From Halegenticoccus soli (GTDB taxonomy: Archaea > Halobacteriota > Halobacteria > Halobacteriales > Haloferacaceae), in contig NZ_PEND01000006.1 in the NCBI RefSeq assembly GCF_002844195.1, positions 186,001-250,000 of the forward strand: DNA of 64,000 bases, in the 5' to 3' direction. The first letter of the stretch is position 1. Each line of letters opens with the position of its first letter. Position numbers and translations under genes: made by a program. Shown here piece after piece: positions 1 through 8,542 of the stretch. Under the pieces are notes generated by a model, which saw only the letters and a program-made list of their open reading frames with translations, was not told the origin of the DNA and did not search any database.

Positions 1-663
1 TTTTCGGGGCTCGATCTCGACTGGAGCCTCGTCCGCGAGCCGGAGCCGCTCGAAGCCGGCCACCGCGTGATGATCCCGGACTTCGCGTTCGACTACCGCC
101 ACGCCGACTTCCGGGTCTACTTCGAGATCATGGGCTTCTGGATGCCCGAGTACGTCGAGAAGAAGCTCGACCAGCTCGCCACCGTCGAGGACGTTGAGCT
201 GCTCGTCGCGGTCGACGAGTCGCTGGCGGTGAGCGAGGAGATCGAGGCGGCCGACCACCGGGCGATCCCCTACCGCGGGACCGTCCGCGTCAAGGACGTG
301 GTCGACGCGCTGCGGCGGTACGAACGCGATCTCGTCGCCGACGCGGCCGCGGAACTCCCGGACGAACTCGAACCCGACGCGGACGTCGTCTCGCTCGACG
401 CGCTCGCCGCCGCCCGTGGCGTGAGCGTCGAGGCAATCGAGGAGAAGCGGTTTCCGGCGCACGAGCGCCTCGGCAGGACGCTCGTCCGCCCGACGGTCCT
501 CGACGCCCTCCGCGACGAGATCGAACCGGGCATGTCGCTCGGCGAGGCGGAGTCGGCGCTCGAAGCGCGGGGCGTCGACGACGCGAGCGCGGCGCTGTCC
601 GCGCTCGGCTACCGGGTCGAGTGGCGGGGGCTCGGCGGCGGGACGGTGAGACGGAAGGAATGA
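1..663 (+). CDS. DUF790/Bax1-family nuclease, 3' part (5' truncated by window)
   Basis: The reading frame is open from the first base, so the gene begins upstream of the window; 220 residues are visible. The segment MIPDFAFDY (from position 70), followed by FEIMGFWMPEYVEKKL, is typical of the DUF790 (Bax1) family. These are PD-(D/E)xK-type nucleases that, in archaea, partner with the XPB/Rad25 helicase in processing damaged DNA. The D of PDFAF and the E of FEIMGFW are the probable metal-binding residues. The remaining ~140 residues are an acidic C-terminal region. The XPB helicase gene would be expected just upstream, outside the window. The family call is firm from the motif; the function is known from the family. 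Confidence 0.8.
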   Translation, partial: FSGLDLDWSLVREPEPLEAGHRVMIPDFAFDYRHADFRVYFEIMGFWMPEYVEKKLDQLATVEDVELLVAVDESLAVSEEIEAADHRAIPYRGTVRVKDVVDALRRYERDLVADAAAELPDELEPDADVVSLDALAAARGVSVEAIEEKRFPAHERLGRTLVRPTVLDALRDEIEPGMSLGEAESALEARGVDDASAALSALGYRVEWRGLGGGTVRRKE

Positions 664-765
664 CCGCCCGTCCGGTCTGCTGGGCGTCGGGGGCGTCGGA
701 TTCGACCGAGCGAACAGGCACTCGCCGGCACTCCATTTTTGTCGTTCGCGCCCCAACGTGATCCC

Positions 766-972
766 ATGGTACTGAAGAAGCTCCTCGGTTCGAAGTGGTC
801 CCGCCGCCTCAGCGCCCTGTCGTTCGTCGCGCAGGCGGTTTCGGCCCTGAAGCGCGGAAAGACCAAGCTCGCCGTCGCGCTCGTCACCGCCGCGGCGATC
901 GCCTACCGGTCGAGCGTGGCCGGCATCGTCATCGAACTGCTGCTCCGCGGCTACCGGCGCAAAGCCGCGTAG
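766..972 (+). CDS. Small basic hypothetical protein, possible membrane helix
   Basis: A 68-residue protein starting at ATG 766; a TTG nine codons upstream is less likely. It has a basic N-terminus (LKKLLGSKWSRRL), two moderately hydrophobic stretches (about residues 15-25 and 33-58) and a basic C-terminal tail (LLRGYRRKAA). The basic charge is unusual for a halophile and suggests membrane or nucleic-acid association. I do not recognise the family. The stop codon lies only a few bases before the right end of a TnpB remnant, so the transposon inserted between this gene and the convergent DUF7122 gene without breaking either. Confidence 0.6.
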   Translation: MVLKKLLGSKWSRRLSALSFVAQAVSALKRGKTKLAVALVTAAAIAYRSSVAGIVIELLLRGYRRKAA

Positions 973-976
973 CTGG

Positions 977-1025
977 TTTGACATCCTCCCGCGCCTGAAG
1001 ACGCGGGAATCCCGAGCGTTGGGAT
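977..1025 (-). repeat. Right end of IS1341/TnpB-type element (hairpins, omega-RNA region)
   Basis: Two adjacent perfect hairpins lie just past the stop codon of the TnpB remnant. The first has a 7-bp stem TCCCGCG (987-993) / CGCGGGA (1002-1008) with an 8-nt loop. The second has a 5-bp stem ATCCC (1009-1013) / GGGAT (1021-1025). The flanking TTTGACATCCTCCC is the typical right end of haloarchaeal IS1341/IS605-group elements. In intact TnpB systems this region is the 3' scaffold of the omega-RNA, with the guide taken from the next bases outward (here leftward, toward position 976). Confidence 0.7.
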
Positions 1026-1026
1026 A

Positions 1027-1620
1027 TTACGGTTTGCAGTCTACCACCTCTGTCCGAGGTTGGAATCCTCGGGAGAGGTCATGAAGGTAGACTCCTGGCT
1101 GTGCCAACCAGCCGGTACTCCTATCCTCGGGCAACTGCCCGGAAGACTCGGAGTTACTTTGAGTCAAGTCAAGACGGATGTTCTCCGCCCCATTCACATC
1201 AGCGTTGAACGCCGCATCACACGGCTCACACACGTACAAGCCGCGTTCGACACGCTGATTCTCGTCTTCCGGCTCTGACTTGTTGCAGGTTTTCAACCGT
1301 GACTTCGGGGCGAGCCTCGTATTCAACGAGGATATAGTCCCAGTCTCTCGGGTGGTCTTTGTGGTTCGCACCCTTCGAGAGTCCGACACGGTTGTGTTTG
1401 GTGTCGTGACGGATGCCTTTCTGCTTCCACGTCACCGTAGAACGCGGGTGTTCTTCGTGGACACGGTGGCCTTGTGAGTCGTAGTAGTTTTTCTTGCGGT
1501 AGCCGGGCGGATTCGCACGAGAATCGTTCTTGCGCTTTTGTTTCCACGTTGGGATTAGAACGTGGAATATCCCGCCGGGCTATCGAACGGCGGGTGGTGT
1601 AGTGTATTGTCGGATTCATC
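1027..1620 (-). pseudogene. TnpB (IS1341-type OrfB) remnant with internal deletion
   Basis: Read on the minus strand, the upstream part (about 1560-1285) encodes a TnpB-like segment containing NPPGYRKKNYYDSQGHRVHE, TKHNRVGLSKGANHK and a run ending VTVENLQQV. The frame then shifts near 1270-1290. The second frame (to 1027) encodes the C-terminal zinc-ribbon end, with ERGLYVCEPCDAAFNADV, GAENIRL and GWLAQPGVYLHDLSRGFQP, and stops at 1027. The start, the N-terminal domain and the RuvC core between LQQV and the zinc ribbon are missing, so the protein cannot be an active nuclease. The 3' end and right-end hairpins remain. Members of this family are RNA-guided nucleases encoded by IS200/IS605-group transposons. 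Confidence 0.8.
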
Positions 1621-1672
1621 CTGACCCTAAAAGGTCAAGTATTCTCCTTGATTCCGTATAGCTACCGCATTC

Positions 1673-2185
1673 TCACAGCTCGGCCAGCGACTCCCGCCGC
1701 CCCTTGGGAATCGTCGAGCGGAGCTCGCCGTGGAGGTACAGCCCGACGCCGATCGGTTCGAGGTCGCCGGCGAGTTCGTGGGCGACGACGAGGTAGCCCC
1801 AGTCGCCGTCCCACTCCACCTCCTGGTCCTCGCCGGCGGCGAAGCGCGCGGCCCGCTCGCCGTCGAGTTCGAGCACGTTCCTCGTCGCCGCGCGGCCGAA
1901 CCGCTGGACGGCGTTCGTCGTCGGCTTCCAGTGCTCTTGGCGGGTACGCAGGAACGCCATGCCGAGCCCCTCGACAGCGATGGGGTCGGCAACGTCGCCG
2001 CTCAGGATCCAGATCTTCCCCGCGCCCTTCTCCCAGAAGGTGTACCCGTCGAAGCGGTTCGGATCGACCCCGAAGCGCTCGGCCCACCACTCGACGACCT
2101 CCTCGCGGCTGGCGCGGCCGGGGACCTCGCGATCGTCGGGCGTCTCCGGCAGGCGATCGAACACCTGCCCGTCGTTCTCGCTCAC
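1673..2185 (-). CDS. DUF7122-like partner of RNA m5C methyltransferase
   Basis: A 170-residue protein. The GTG start (2185-2183) overlaps the TGA of the upstream methyltransferase gene in a GTGA arrangement, and a strong GGAGGTGA ribosome-binding site lies just before it; this fixes the start and implies translational coupling. The sequence resembles the small PUA-like domain found at the C-terminus of some Nop2/Sun-type methyltransferases (features: FDGYTFWEKGAGKIWI, VGLYLHGELRSTIPKGRRESL). Here it is a separate protein. I infer it helps the methyltransferase bind RNA. The family name is from memory and the role is inferred from coupling and fold similarity. Confidence 0.65.
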   Translation of the reverse strand: MSENDGQVFDRLPETPDDREVPGRASREEVVEWWAERFGVDPNRFDGYTFWEKGAGKIWILSGDVADPIAVEGLGMAFLRTRQEHWKPTTNAVQRFGRAATRNVLELDGERAARFAAGEDQEVEWDGDWGYLVVAHELAGDLEPIGVGLYLHGELRSTIPKGRRESLAEL

Positions 2186-3240
2186 GCCGTCACCTCCAGC
2201 TTCGCGCAGAAAAAGCCGCCCGTGTCGTTCTGGTGGGGGTAGACGCGGTGCGCCCGCTCGACGCTCGGGTCGTACTCCTCGCCGTCCCACTCGGTCACGC
2301 CCGGCGACGTTTCGAGCGGCGCGTCGAACTCGACGAGCCGGCAGGCTTCCTCGCGTAGGACGTGGTTGAGGACGGCCTCGTTCTCCTCCGGCGCGAAGGT
2401 GCAGGTTGAGTAGACGACCGTCCCGCCGGGCTTCGTCGCCTGGACGGCCCGCCGGAGGATCCCCTTCTGGATGCCGGCGACGCTTCGCACGTGGTCCATC
2501 GTCCACTCATCCAGCGCGTCGGGGTTCTTCCGGCAGGTGCCCTCGCAGGAGCAGGGCGCGTCGACGAGGGCGCGGTCGAACGCGGAGAAGGACGGGTCTG
2601 CGGGCTTCTCGCCGTCGGCACCCTCCCCTCCATCTCCGTTCCCGTTTCCGCCGCCGCCCGCGTCACCGTCTCCGCTTCCGTCCCCGCCCCCGTCCCCGCG
2701 TCCATTTTCGCCTCTCCCCCGGTGCCCGTCTCTCGCGCCCTCGAACGGCTTCAGGGAGAAGTTCCGCGCGTCCTGGTTCGTCACGGCGAGGTTCGTCACG
2801 CCGAGGCGCTCGGCGTTCGACCGCAGCGCGGACAGGCGGCCGAGGTTGTTGTCGTTGCCGACGACCAGGCCGCGGTCGTCCATCAGCGCCGACAGCTGGG
2901 TCGTCTTGCTCCCCGGCGCGGCGCAGGCGTCCCAGACGCGCTCGCCGGGCCGCGGATCGAGCACGAGCGCCGGGAACGCGGAGACCTCCTCCTGGCCGTG
3001 GAGCCAGCCGTGGAAGTACGGCCACGTCGCGCCGGCGCTCCCGCGATCCAGCCGGAGAAGTCCGGGGTGCCAGTCCGCCGGTTCGTAGCCGACGCCCTCC
3101 CCGTCGAGGGCGGCGCGGGCCCGTTCGACGCTCGCCTTGATCGTGTTGACGCGGACGACGTACGGCAGCGGCCGCTCGCAGGCCGCGAGGAACGCCTCCT
3201 CGTCGTCGACGAGCGGCAGGTACCGCTTCAGCGGGTTCAT
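2182..3240 (-). CDS. RsmB/NOP-family RNA m5C methyltransferase
   Basis: A 352-residue S-adenosylmethionine-dependent cytosine-5 RNA methyltransferase of the RsmB/Nop2/Trm4 type; the exact RNA target is not predictable. The SAM-binding motif DACAAPGSKTTQLSALM, the DAPCSCEGT motif (motif IV) and YSTCTFAPEENE (motif VI, nucleophilic Cys) are all present. The start is the ATG at 3240 giving MNPLKRYLPLVDD. Between the SAM domain and motif IV sits a ~45-residue Gly/Asp/Asn-rich insertion (2600-2748) that is unlikely to be structured. The gene overlaps the downstream DUF7122-like gene by 4 nt, forming an operon. Confidence 0.88.
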   Translation of the reverse strand: MNPLKRYLPLVDDEEAFLAACERPLPYVVRVNTIKASVERARAALDGEGVGYEPADWHPGLLRLDRGSAGATWPYFHGWLHGQEEVSAFPALVLDPRPGERVWDACAAPGSKTTQLSALMDDRGLVVGNDNNLGRLSALRSNAERLGVTNLAVTNQDARNFSLKPFEGARDGHRGRGENGRGDGGGDGSGDGDAGGGGNGNGDGGEGADGEKPADPSFSAFDRALVDAPCSCEGTCRKNPDALDEWTMDHVRSVAGIQKGILRRAVQATKPGGTVVYSTCTFAPEENEAVLNHVLREEACRLVEFDAPLETSPGVTEWDGEEYDPSVERAHRVYPHQNDTGGFFCAKLEVTA

Positions 3241-3389
3241 CGACGACACTTCCTGTCGCGGTCGCTTGTCGGTTTCGGAGTCCCGCCGTCGGTTTCGGGG
3301 TCTCTTCGCCGGATTTGACGTCCCGCCGCCGGATCCGCCAACGGCACCGTTGCTCGGGCCCCCAACGACTCCGCTCACACCCGCCAACG

Positions 3390-3398
3390 GCTTTACTA
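3390..3398 (+). promoter_or_regulatory. TATA box of the PAC2 gene
   Basis: GCTTTACTA is centred about 28 nt before ATG 3422, the spacing expected for a leaderless haloarchaeal transcript. Confidence 0.5.
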
Positions 3399-3421
3399 CG
3401 CCGCCGTCCGTCGTCACGGAC

Positions 3422-4162
3422 ATGGCTCACGTCAACATCCTGGACGAGGACCTCGCGCTCGACTCGCCGATGCTGGTCGAGGGGCTGCCGGGCGTCGGAC
3501 TGGTGGGCAAGATCGCGACGGACCACCTGGTGAGCGAGTTCGAGATGACCCACTACGCGAACGTCCACTGCGAGGGGATCCCGCACGTCGCGGTCTACGC
3601 CGACGGCGACCCGGGACTCCACACGCCCGTCCGGCTGTACGCGGACGAGGAGCGAGACCTCCTCGCGCTCCGGAGCGACGTCCCGATCTCGCCGGCCGCC
3701 GCGACCGAGTTCGCCGACTGCGTCGCCGACTGGTTCGACGAGAACGACGTGACGCCGATCTTCGTGAGCGGCATCCCGCGGGAGAACTCCTCCGACGTCC
3801 CGTCGCTGTACGGCGTCTCGACCGGCTCGGGCGACGAACTGCTCGCCGACGCGGGCATCGACAGCCCGAGTGAGGCCGGTCTCGTCTCGGGTCCCACCGG
3901 GGCGCTGATGAGCTTCGCGGTGGAGCACGGCCGCACGTCCGTCGGCCTCATCGTCGAGTCCGACCCGCAGTTCCCCGACCCCCAGGCGGCGCGGACGCTC
4001 ATCAAGGGCGGCGTCGAACCGCTCGCCGGGATCGACGTGCCGACCGACGAACTCGTCGACCGGGCCGAGGAGATCCGCGAGGCGAGAGAGCGACTCGTCC
4101 AGCGCCTCCAGGAGGCGGGAGACGAGAGCACGCAGGCGCAGCCGCTCCGGATGTATCAGTAA
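3422..4162 (+). CDS. PAC2-family protein (proteasome assembly chaperone-like)
   Basis: A 246-residue PAC2-domain protein. The N-terminal segment MLVEGLPGVGLVGKIATDHLV is the typical PAC2 opening with a glycine-rich loop; PTGALMSFAVEHGRTSVGLI and DPQAARTLIKGG are also family-like. The C-terminus (about residues 205-240) is a charged helix. PAC2 proteins are related to eukaryotic proteasome-assembly chaperones, but their function in archaea is not settled. The start at ATG 3422 matches a TATA box 28 nt upstream. It is divergent from the m5C methyltransferase gene. Confidence 0.85.
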   Translation: MAHVNILDEDLALDSPMLVEGLPGVGLVGKIATDHLVSEFEMTHYANVHCEGIPHVAVYADGDPGLHTPVRLYADEERDLLALRSDVPISPAAATEFADCVADWFDENDVTPIFVSGIPRENSSDVPSLYGVSTGSGDELLADAGIDSPSEAGLVSGPTGALMSFAVEHGRTSVGLIVESDPQFPDPQAARTLIKGGVEPLAGIDVPTDELVDRAEEIREARERLVQRLQEAGDESTQAQPLRMYQ

Positions 4163-4187
4163 GAATAGAACGGAGGACGGAACCGCC

Positions 4188-5189
4188 CTACCGGTTCCGC
4201 GAGCCGAACCGCAGCAGCCCCGGGAAGTCCGAGATGACGCCGTCGACGCCGACGGCGCGGAGCCGTTCGGCCTCGTACCAGCTCCGAGTCGTCCAGACGT
4301 TGACCGTTCGATCCTCCTCGTGGGCGACGCTGATGAGGTCGACGTCCTCGACGCCGCCGGCCCACGCGTCCCCGAAGAAGGGCGTCCCCTTGATCAGGTA
4401 CAGCGGCGGGTGGAGCGCCTCGCAGTCGTACTCGCGGGTGATGTCGAGGCCGTCCTCGATGGAGTCCCAGAAGAGGAACGCGACCGGCACGCTCGGGTCG
4501 GTCTCGCGGACCGTGGCGATCGCGGCCTCGTAGAACGACGAGACGAGGATCTCGTTCTCGTACTCGGCGGCGATCTCCAGCGCCTTCTCGGTGAACGGCC
4601 GCCAGAGGTCCTTCTGCGCCTCCAGCGCGTCGCCCTCCAGGTTCTCCGCGAACCGGACGTCCTTCGAGCCCGGATTCTTGAACTCGAGGTTGACGCCGAC
4701 CGACGGCGGGATGGCGTCCATGACCTCCGTCAGGAGCGGCACCGTCTCGCCGCTTTCGAGCACTTCCGCCGACAGCACCTCCTCGGTGGGCGTCTCCCAG
4801 ACGATGCCCTCCTTGTCGGTCAGCCCGCGCTCGCCGCCGTCGCGCTCGGCCAGTCCGTCGTCGTGGAAGACGACGATGTCGCCGTCGCCGGTCGGGACGA
4901 TGTCGATCTCGATCATGTCCGCGCCGCGGACGCGGGCGTCGTTCGACCGGCCGCCCCGCGCGGACGCGCGAACCGCGCCGACCGTGTTCTCCGGGTAGAC
5001 GCCGGCGAACCCGCGGTGTGCGATGACCGCGGGTTCGTCGCCGTCGGGGCGACGCCCCTTCATCTCGGCTTCGGCCGCGTCTCCGTCGCCCGCGGCGGCC
5101 GGTCCGGCTCCCAGAGCCGTCCCGGCGACCGCGACGCCCGTCCCTTGCAGAAACCGCCGTCGATCGATCTCGCGTGAGTCGTCACCCAT
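4188..5189 (-). CDS. Glycerophosphodiester phosphodiesterase, Tat-exported
   Basis: A 333-residue secreted enzyme that hydrolyses glycerophosphodiesters to glycerol-3-phosphate and an alcohol. The N-terminus carries a twin-arginine signal (DRRRFLQG, then a hydrophobic stretch to AGPAAAG, about residue 33), so it is exported folded. The GDPD signature is visible: AHRGFAGVYPENTVGA (catalytic His), MIEIDIVPTGDGDIVVFHDD (metal-binding Glu/Asp and second His), NLEFKNP, and near the end WTTRSW and GVDGVISDFP. The start at ATG 5189 places the RR motif at residues 10-11. It is a single gene with an AT-rich upstream region. Confidence 0.9.
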   Translation of the reverse strand: MGDDSREIDRRRFLQGTGVAVAGTALGAGPAAAGDGDAAEAEMKGRRPDGDEPAVIAHRGFAGVYPENTVGAVRASARGGRSNDARVRGADMIEIDIVPTGDGDIVVFHDDGLAERDGGERGLTDKEGIVWETPTEEVLSAEVLESGETVPLLTEVMDAIPPSVGVNLEFKNPGSKDVRFAENLEGDALEAQKDLWRPFTEKALEIAAEYENEILVSSFYEAAIATVRETDPSVPVAFLFWDSIEDGLDITREYDCEALHPPLYLIKGTPFFGDAWAGGVEDVDLISVAHEEDRTVNVWTTRSWYEAERLRAVGVDGVISDFPGLLRFGSRNR

Positions 5190-5208
5190 GACGACTCTCT
5201 CTGCGCGA

Positions 5209-5245
5209 ACAAAAGATTAATATTTTTATAATAATATCAGATATC
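5209..5245. promoter_or_regulatory. AT-rich promoter region upstream of GDPD gene
   Basis: A 37-bp stretch of almost pure A/T in otherwise ~68% GC surroundings, containing TTAATATTTTTATAATAAT. Its near edge lies about 25-30 nt from ATG 5189, fitting a minus-strand TATA element for the phosphodiesterase gene. A plus-strand role is not evident because grpE starts 200 nt away. Confidence 0.5.
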
Positions 5246-5411
5246 ACACAACGTATATCGGGTGCGAATCGATCGCGTCCGAAGCGGTACGAGGCGGTAC
5301 GTACCGCTCCGGAGCGTGCGGACTGGCGGGGATGCGGATCGGTTCGATCGGGCGCGACCGTCGAGCGGTCCCCGAACGGACGACGCCAGCGACCCGAACC
5401 GCTTCTACAAG

Positions 5412-5419
5412 CCTTATAC
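5412..5419 (+). promoter_or_regulatory. TATA box of grpE
   Basis: CCTTATAC is centred about 27 nt before ATG 5443, consistent with a leaderless or nearly leaderless mRNA. Confidence 0.55.
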
Positions 5420-5442
5420 TCCGCGGGCGATTTCCTCCGGGT

Positions 5443-6180
5443 ATGACAGACGACGCTGGCGAGGCCCGCGGAACCGAGTCCGAGCAGCTCGACGACGCGC
5501 CGGAGGAGGACGCCGTCGGCGCGAGCGACGGCGAGGCCGCCTCCACCGACGAGGACGCGGCCGGTGGATCCGGCGGCGCAGCGGCCGAGCACTCCGGCGA
5601 CGAGGAGGCCGGCGGATCCGAGGCGGTCGAACGGGAGCCCGCCGAGGAGGCGCTCGCCTCCCGCGTCGCCGAGCACGACGACGAGCTCGCGTCGGCGGTC
5701 CGCGAGCTTCAGACCTGCGCCGACGAACTCGAATCGGAGCTGGCGGAGCGCGACGAGCGGATCTCCGACCTCCGGAACCGCCTGAAGCGATCGCAGGCGG
5801 ACTTCCAGAACTACAAGAAGCGGGCGAAAAAGCGACAGGAGCAGCTCCGCGAGCGCGCGACGGAGGACCTCGTAGAGCGGCTCGTGACCGTCAGGGACAA
5901 CCTGGTGCGCGCGCTGGAGCAGGACGAGAACGCCGACATCCGCGACGGCGTGCGGGCGACGCTCGACGAGTTCGACCGCGTCCTCGCCGACGAGAACGTC
6001 ACGCCGATCGAGCCCGAACCCGGCGAGGACGTCGACCCTCAGCGACACGAGGTGATGATGCGCGTCGAGAGCGACCAGCCCGAGGACACGATCGCCGACG
6101 TGTACCAGCCGGGGTACGAGATCGCGGACAGGGTACTCCGCGCGGCGCAGGTCACGGTGAGCAAGAGCGACGACGAGTGA
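5443..6180 (+). CDS. grpE: GrpE, nucleotide exchange factor of DnaK
   Basis: A 245-residue cytoplasmic protein that releases ADP from DnaK. The first ~85 residues are a highly acidic, low-complexity extension (EDAVGASDGEAASTDEDAAG and similar). A long helical coiled-coil segment follows (about 90-150, with RLKRSQADFQNYKKRAKKRQ) and then the C-terminal beta domain ending VYQPGYEIADRVLRAAQVTV, which is the GrpE signature. The start at ATG 5443 fits a TATA box 27 nt upstream. It precedes dnaK in the same direction but has its own 273-nt spacer to it, so dnaK probably has its own promoter as well. Confidence 0.95.
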   Translation: MTDDAGEARGTESEQLDDAPEEDAVGASDGEAASTDEDAAGGSGGAAAEHSGDEEAGGSEAVEREPAEEALASRVAEHDDELASAVRELQTCADELESELAERDERISDLRNRLKRSQADFQNYKKRAKKRQEQLRERATEDLVERLVTVRDNLVRALEQDENADIRDGVRATLDEFDRVLADENVTPIEPEPGEDVDPQRHEVMMRVESDQPEDTIADVYQPGYEIADRVLRAAQVTVSKSDDE

Positions 6181-6453
6181 GCTGACTGAACCCCTCCGAT
6201 CCTCCGGCGGACCGGTCGGGTCCGGCGACCCTTCCACCTCACCGGTCTGCCGGCCCGTCCGCCTCTCCGTTCCGACGGCCCCTCCGCCTCGCCGCCCCGC
6301 CGGCCGAACGGATTGATTGCGGTTGGTTTAAACGCACCGACCTGCGGGCGATCGGTTCGGCGAAAAACGCGAGACAGAGTCGAGGTCGTCCGCGGTCCGA
6401 ACTCGGGGCGACTAGTAACCTTTAACCGACACAAGGCGGTAAATCCGTCAAAG
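6181..6453 (+). other. grpE-dnaK spacer with two possible dnaK promoters
   Basis: 273 nt without a gene. The first ~120 nt are a pyrimidine-rich stretch on the plus strand (repeated CCTCC/CGCC-type words). TTGGTTTAAACG at about 6323-6334 and CCTTTAAC at 6419-6426 are TATA-like; the second is about 31 nt before the dnaK ATG and is the better candidate. I see no obvious operator. Confidence 0.4.
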
Positions 6454-8340
6454 ATGGCGAGCAACAAGATTCTGGGTATCGACCTCGGTACCACGAACAG
6501 CGCGTTCGCGGTGATGGAAGGTGGCGACCCGGAGATCATCGTGAACGCCGAGGGCGATCGGACGACGCCCTCCGTCGTCGCGTTCACCGATGACGGGGAG
6601 CGACTCGTCGGCAAACCGGCGAAGAACCAGGCGATTCAGAACCCCGACCGGACCTTCCGCTCCATCAAGCGCCACATGGGCGAGGAGGGGTACACGGTCG
6701 AGGTGGAGGGCGAGGAGTACACGCCCGAGCAGATCTCCGCGATGATCCTCCAGAAGATCAAGCGGGACGCCGAGGACTACCTCGGCGACGAGGTCGAGAA
6801 AGCCGTCATCACGGTCCCGGCGTACTTCAACGACCGCCAGCGCCAGGCGACGAAGGACGCCGGGGAGATCGCCGGCTTCGAGGTCGAGCGGATCATCAAC
6901 GAGCCGACGGCCGCGTCGATGGCCTACGGGCTCGACGACGACTCCGATCAGACCGTGCTCGTCTACGACCTCGGCGGCGGCACGTTCGACGTCTCCATCC
7001 TCGACCTGGGCGGCGGCGTCTACGAGGTCGTCGCCACCAACGGCGACAACCAGCTCGGGGGCGACGACTGGGACGAGGCGATCATCGACTACCTCGCCGA
7101 GGAGTTCCGGAACGACCACGGGATCGACCTCCGGGAGGACCGCCAGGCCCTCCAGCGCCTGAAGGACGCCGCCGAGGAGGCGAAGATCGAACTGTCCAGC
7201 CGGAAGGAGACGGACATCAACCTCCCGTTCATCACGGCGACGGACTCCGGGCCGGTCCACCTGGAGAGTTCGCTCACCCGCGCGAAGTTCGAGAGCCTCA
7301 CGAAGGACCTCATCGACCGGACCGTCGAACCGACGGAGCAGGCGCTCTCGGACGCCGGCTACTCGAAGGACGACATCGACGAGGTGATCCTCGTCGGCGG
7401 GTCGACCCGGATGCCGCAGGTGCAGGAGAAGGTCGAGGAACTCGTCGGACAGGACCCGAAGAAGAACGTCAACCCCGACGAGGCGGTCGCGCTCGGCGCG
7501 GCCATCCAGGGCGGCGTCCTCGGCGGCGAGGTCGACGACATCGTCCTGCTCGACGTGACGCCGCTCTCGCTCGGAATAGAGGTCAAGGGCGGCCTGTTCG
7601 AGCGCCTCATCGAGAAGAACACGACGATCCCGACCGAGGAGTCGAAGATCTTCACCACGGCGGCGGACAACCAGACCTCCGTGCAGGTGCGCGTCTTCCA
7701 GGGCGAGCGCGAGATCGCGAACAAGAACGAGCTGCTCGGCGAGTTCCAGCTCTCGGGCATCCCGCCGGCCCCGGCCGGCACCCCGCAGATCGAGGTGACG
7801 TTCAACATCGACGAGAACGGCATCGTCAACGTCTCCGCCGAGGACAAGGGCTCCGGCAACGCCGAGTCGATCACCATCGAGGGCGGCGCGGGCCTCTCCG
7901 ACGAGGAGATCGACCGCATGCAGGAGGAGGCCGAACAGCACGCGGAGGAGGACAAAAAGCGCCGCGAGCGCATCGAGGCCCGCAACGAGGCCGAAAGCGC
8001 GGTCCAGCGCGCCGAGACGCTGCTGGAGGAGAACGAGGAGAACGTCGACGACGAGCTCCGCGAGGACATCGAGGCCGCCATCGCGGACGTGGAGGAGACG
8101 CTCGAAGACGACGACGCCACGACCGAGGAGCTGGAGGCCGCGACGGAGTCGCTCGCCAAGCAGCTACAGGAGATCGGCAAGCGCATGTACCAGCAGCAGG
8201 CCCAGGCGCAGGCCGGCCCCGGCGGCGCCGGCGCTGCCGGCGGTCCCGGTGGCATGGGCGGTCAGGATCCCAACGCCGACAGCGACGGCGACGAGTACGT
8301 CGACGCCGACTTCGAGGACGTTCAAGACGACGACGAGTAG
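6454..8340 (+). CDS. dnaK: DnaK (Hsp70) chaperone
   Basis: A 628-residue Hsp70. The ATPase domain (1-~365) shows [17 protein letters not shown], the phosphate-loop [19 protein letters not shown] and the adenosine motif [14 protein letters not shown]. The substrate domain begins at [16 protein letters not shown]. The helical lid (about 490-600) is charged. The tail is a Gly/Ala/Met-rich linker ending in a strongly acidic run, [20 protein letters not shown]. It works with GrpE upstream and DnaJ downstream. ATG 6454 gives the standard [12 protein letters not shown] start; upstream in-frame codons are not family-like. Its stop codon lies inside a perfect inverted repeat. Confidence 0.97.
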   Translation: MASNKILGIDLGTTNSAFAVMEGGDPEIIVNAEGDRTTPSVVAFTDDGERLVGKPAKNQAIQNPDRTFRSIKRHMGEEGYTVEVEGEEYTPEQISAMILQKIKRDAEDYLGDEVEKAVITVPAYFNDRQRQATKDAGEIAGFEVERIINEPTAASMAYGLDDDSDQTVLVYDLGGGTFDVSILDLGGGVYEVVATNGDNQLGGDDWDEAIIDYLAEEFRNDHGIDLREDRQALQRLKDAAEEAKIELSSRKETDINLPFITATDSGPVHLESSLTRAKFESLTKDLIDRTVEPTEQALSDAGYSKDDIDEVILVGGSTRMPQVQEKVEELVGQDPKKNVNPDEAVALGAAIQGGVLGGEVDDIVLLDVTPLSLGIEVKGGLFERLIEKNTTIPTEESKIFTTAADNQTSVQVRVFQGEREIANKNELLGEFQLSGIPPAPAGTPQIEVTFNIDENGIVNVSAEDKGSGNAESITIEGGAGLSDEEIDRMQEEAEQHAEEDKKRRERIEARNEAESAVQRAETLLEENEENVDDELREDIEAAIADVEETLEDDDATTEELEAATESLAKQLQEIGKRMYQQQAQAQAGPGGAGAAGGPGGMGGQDPNADSDGDEYVDADFEDVQDDDE

Positions 8341-8483
8341 TCGTCGTCTTGAGCCAATCAGAACGCGAAGCGTTCTGATGACGTGGACGAGAGCGACGAG
8401 TAGCCGCTCTCGTTCGGCGGATCCGGACGCCCGAGCGGGGCCGCGCACCCGCCTTCGGCGGACCCGGTCTCGGTTTGCGAGAC
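8324..8483 (+). repeat. Array of five inverted repeats downstream of dnaK
   Basis: Five perfect stem-loops follow each other: (1) AAGACGACGA 8324-8333 / TCGTCGTCTT 8341-8350, flanking the dnaK stop; (2) TCAGAACGC 8358-8366 / GCGTTCTGA 8370-8378, loop GAA; (3) CGAGAGCG 8388-8395 / CGCTCTCG 8405-8412; (4) CCGCC 8449-8453 / GGCGG 8457-8461; (5) GTCTCG 8467-8472 / CGAGAC 8478-8483. Loops 1 and 3 both contain CGAGTAG. There is no poly-T run after any stem. This may be a transcription-end or mRNA-stability region between dnaK and the next gene. Confidence 0.75.
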
Positions 8484-8513
8484 ACGGACACGCGGATTTC
8501 TCGGCCAGAGGAC

Positions 8514-8521
8514 GTATATAC
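8514..8521 (+). promoter_or_regulatory. TATA box of the ATP-grasp gene
   Basis: GTATATAC is centred about 25 nt before GTG 8543, which supports that start and a leaderless transcript. The gene therefore has its own promoter inside the dnaK-dnaJ region. Confidence 0.65.
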
Positions 8522-8542
8522 GGATTTCACGTACACCGGAGC

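Noticed and set aside
1027-1620. An intact TnpB transposase
   Set aside because: The RuvC core is missing and the frame shifts near 1280; only the remnant call is justified.
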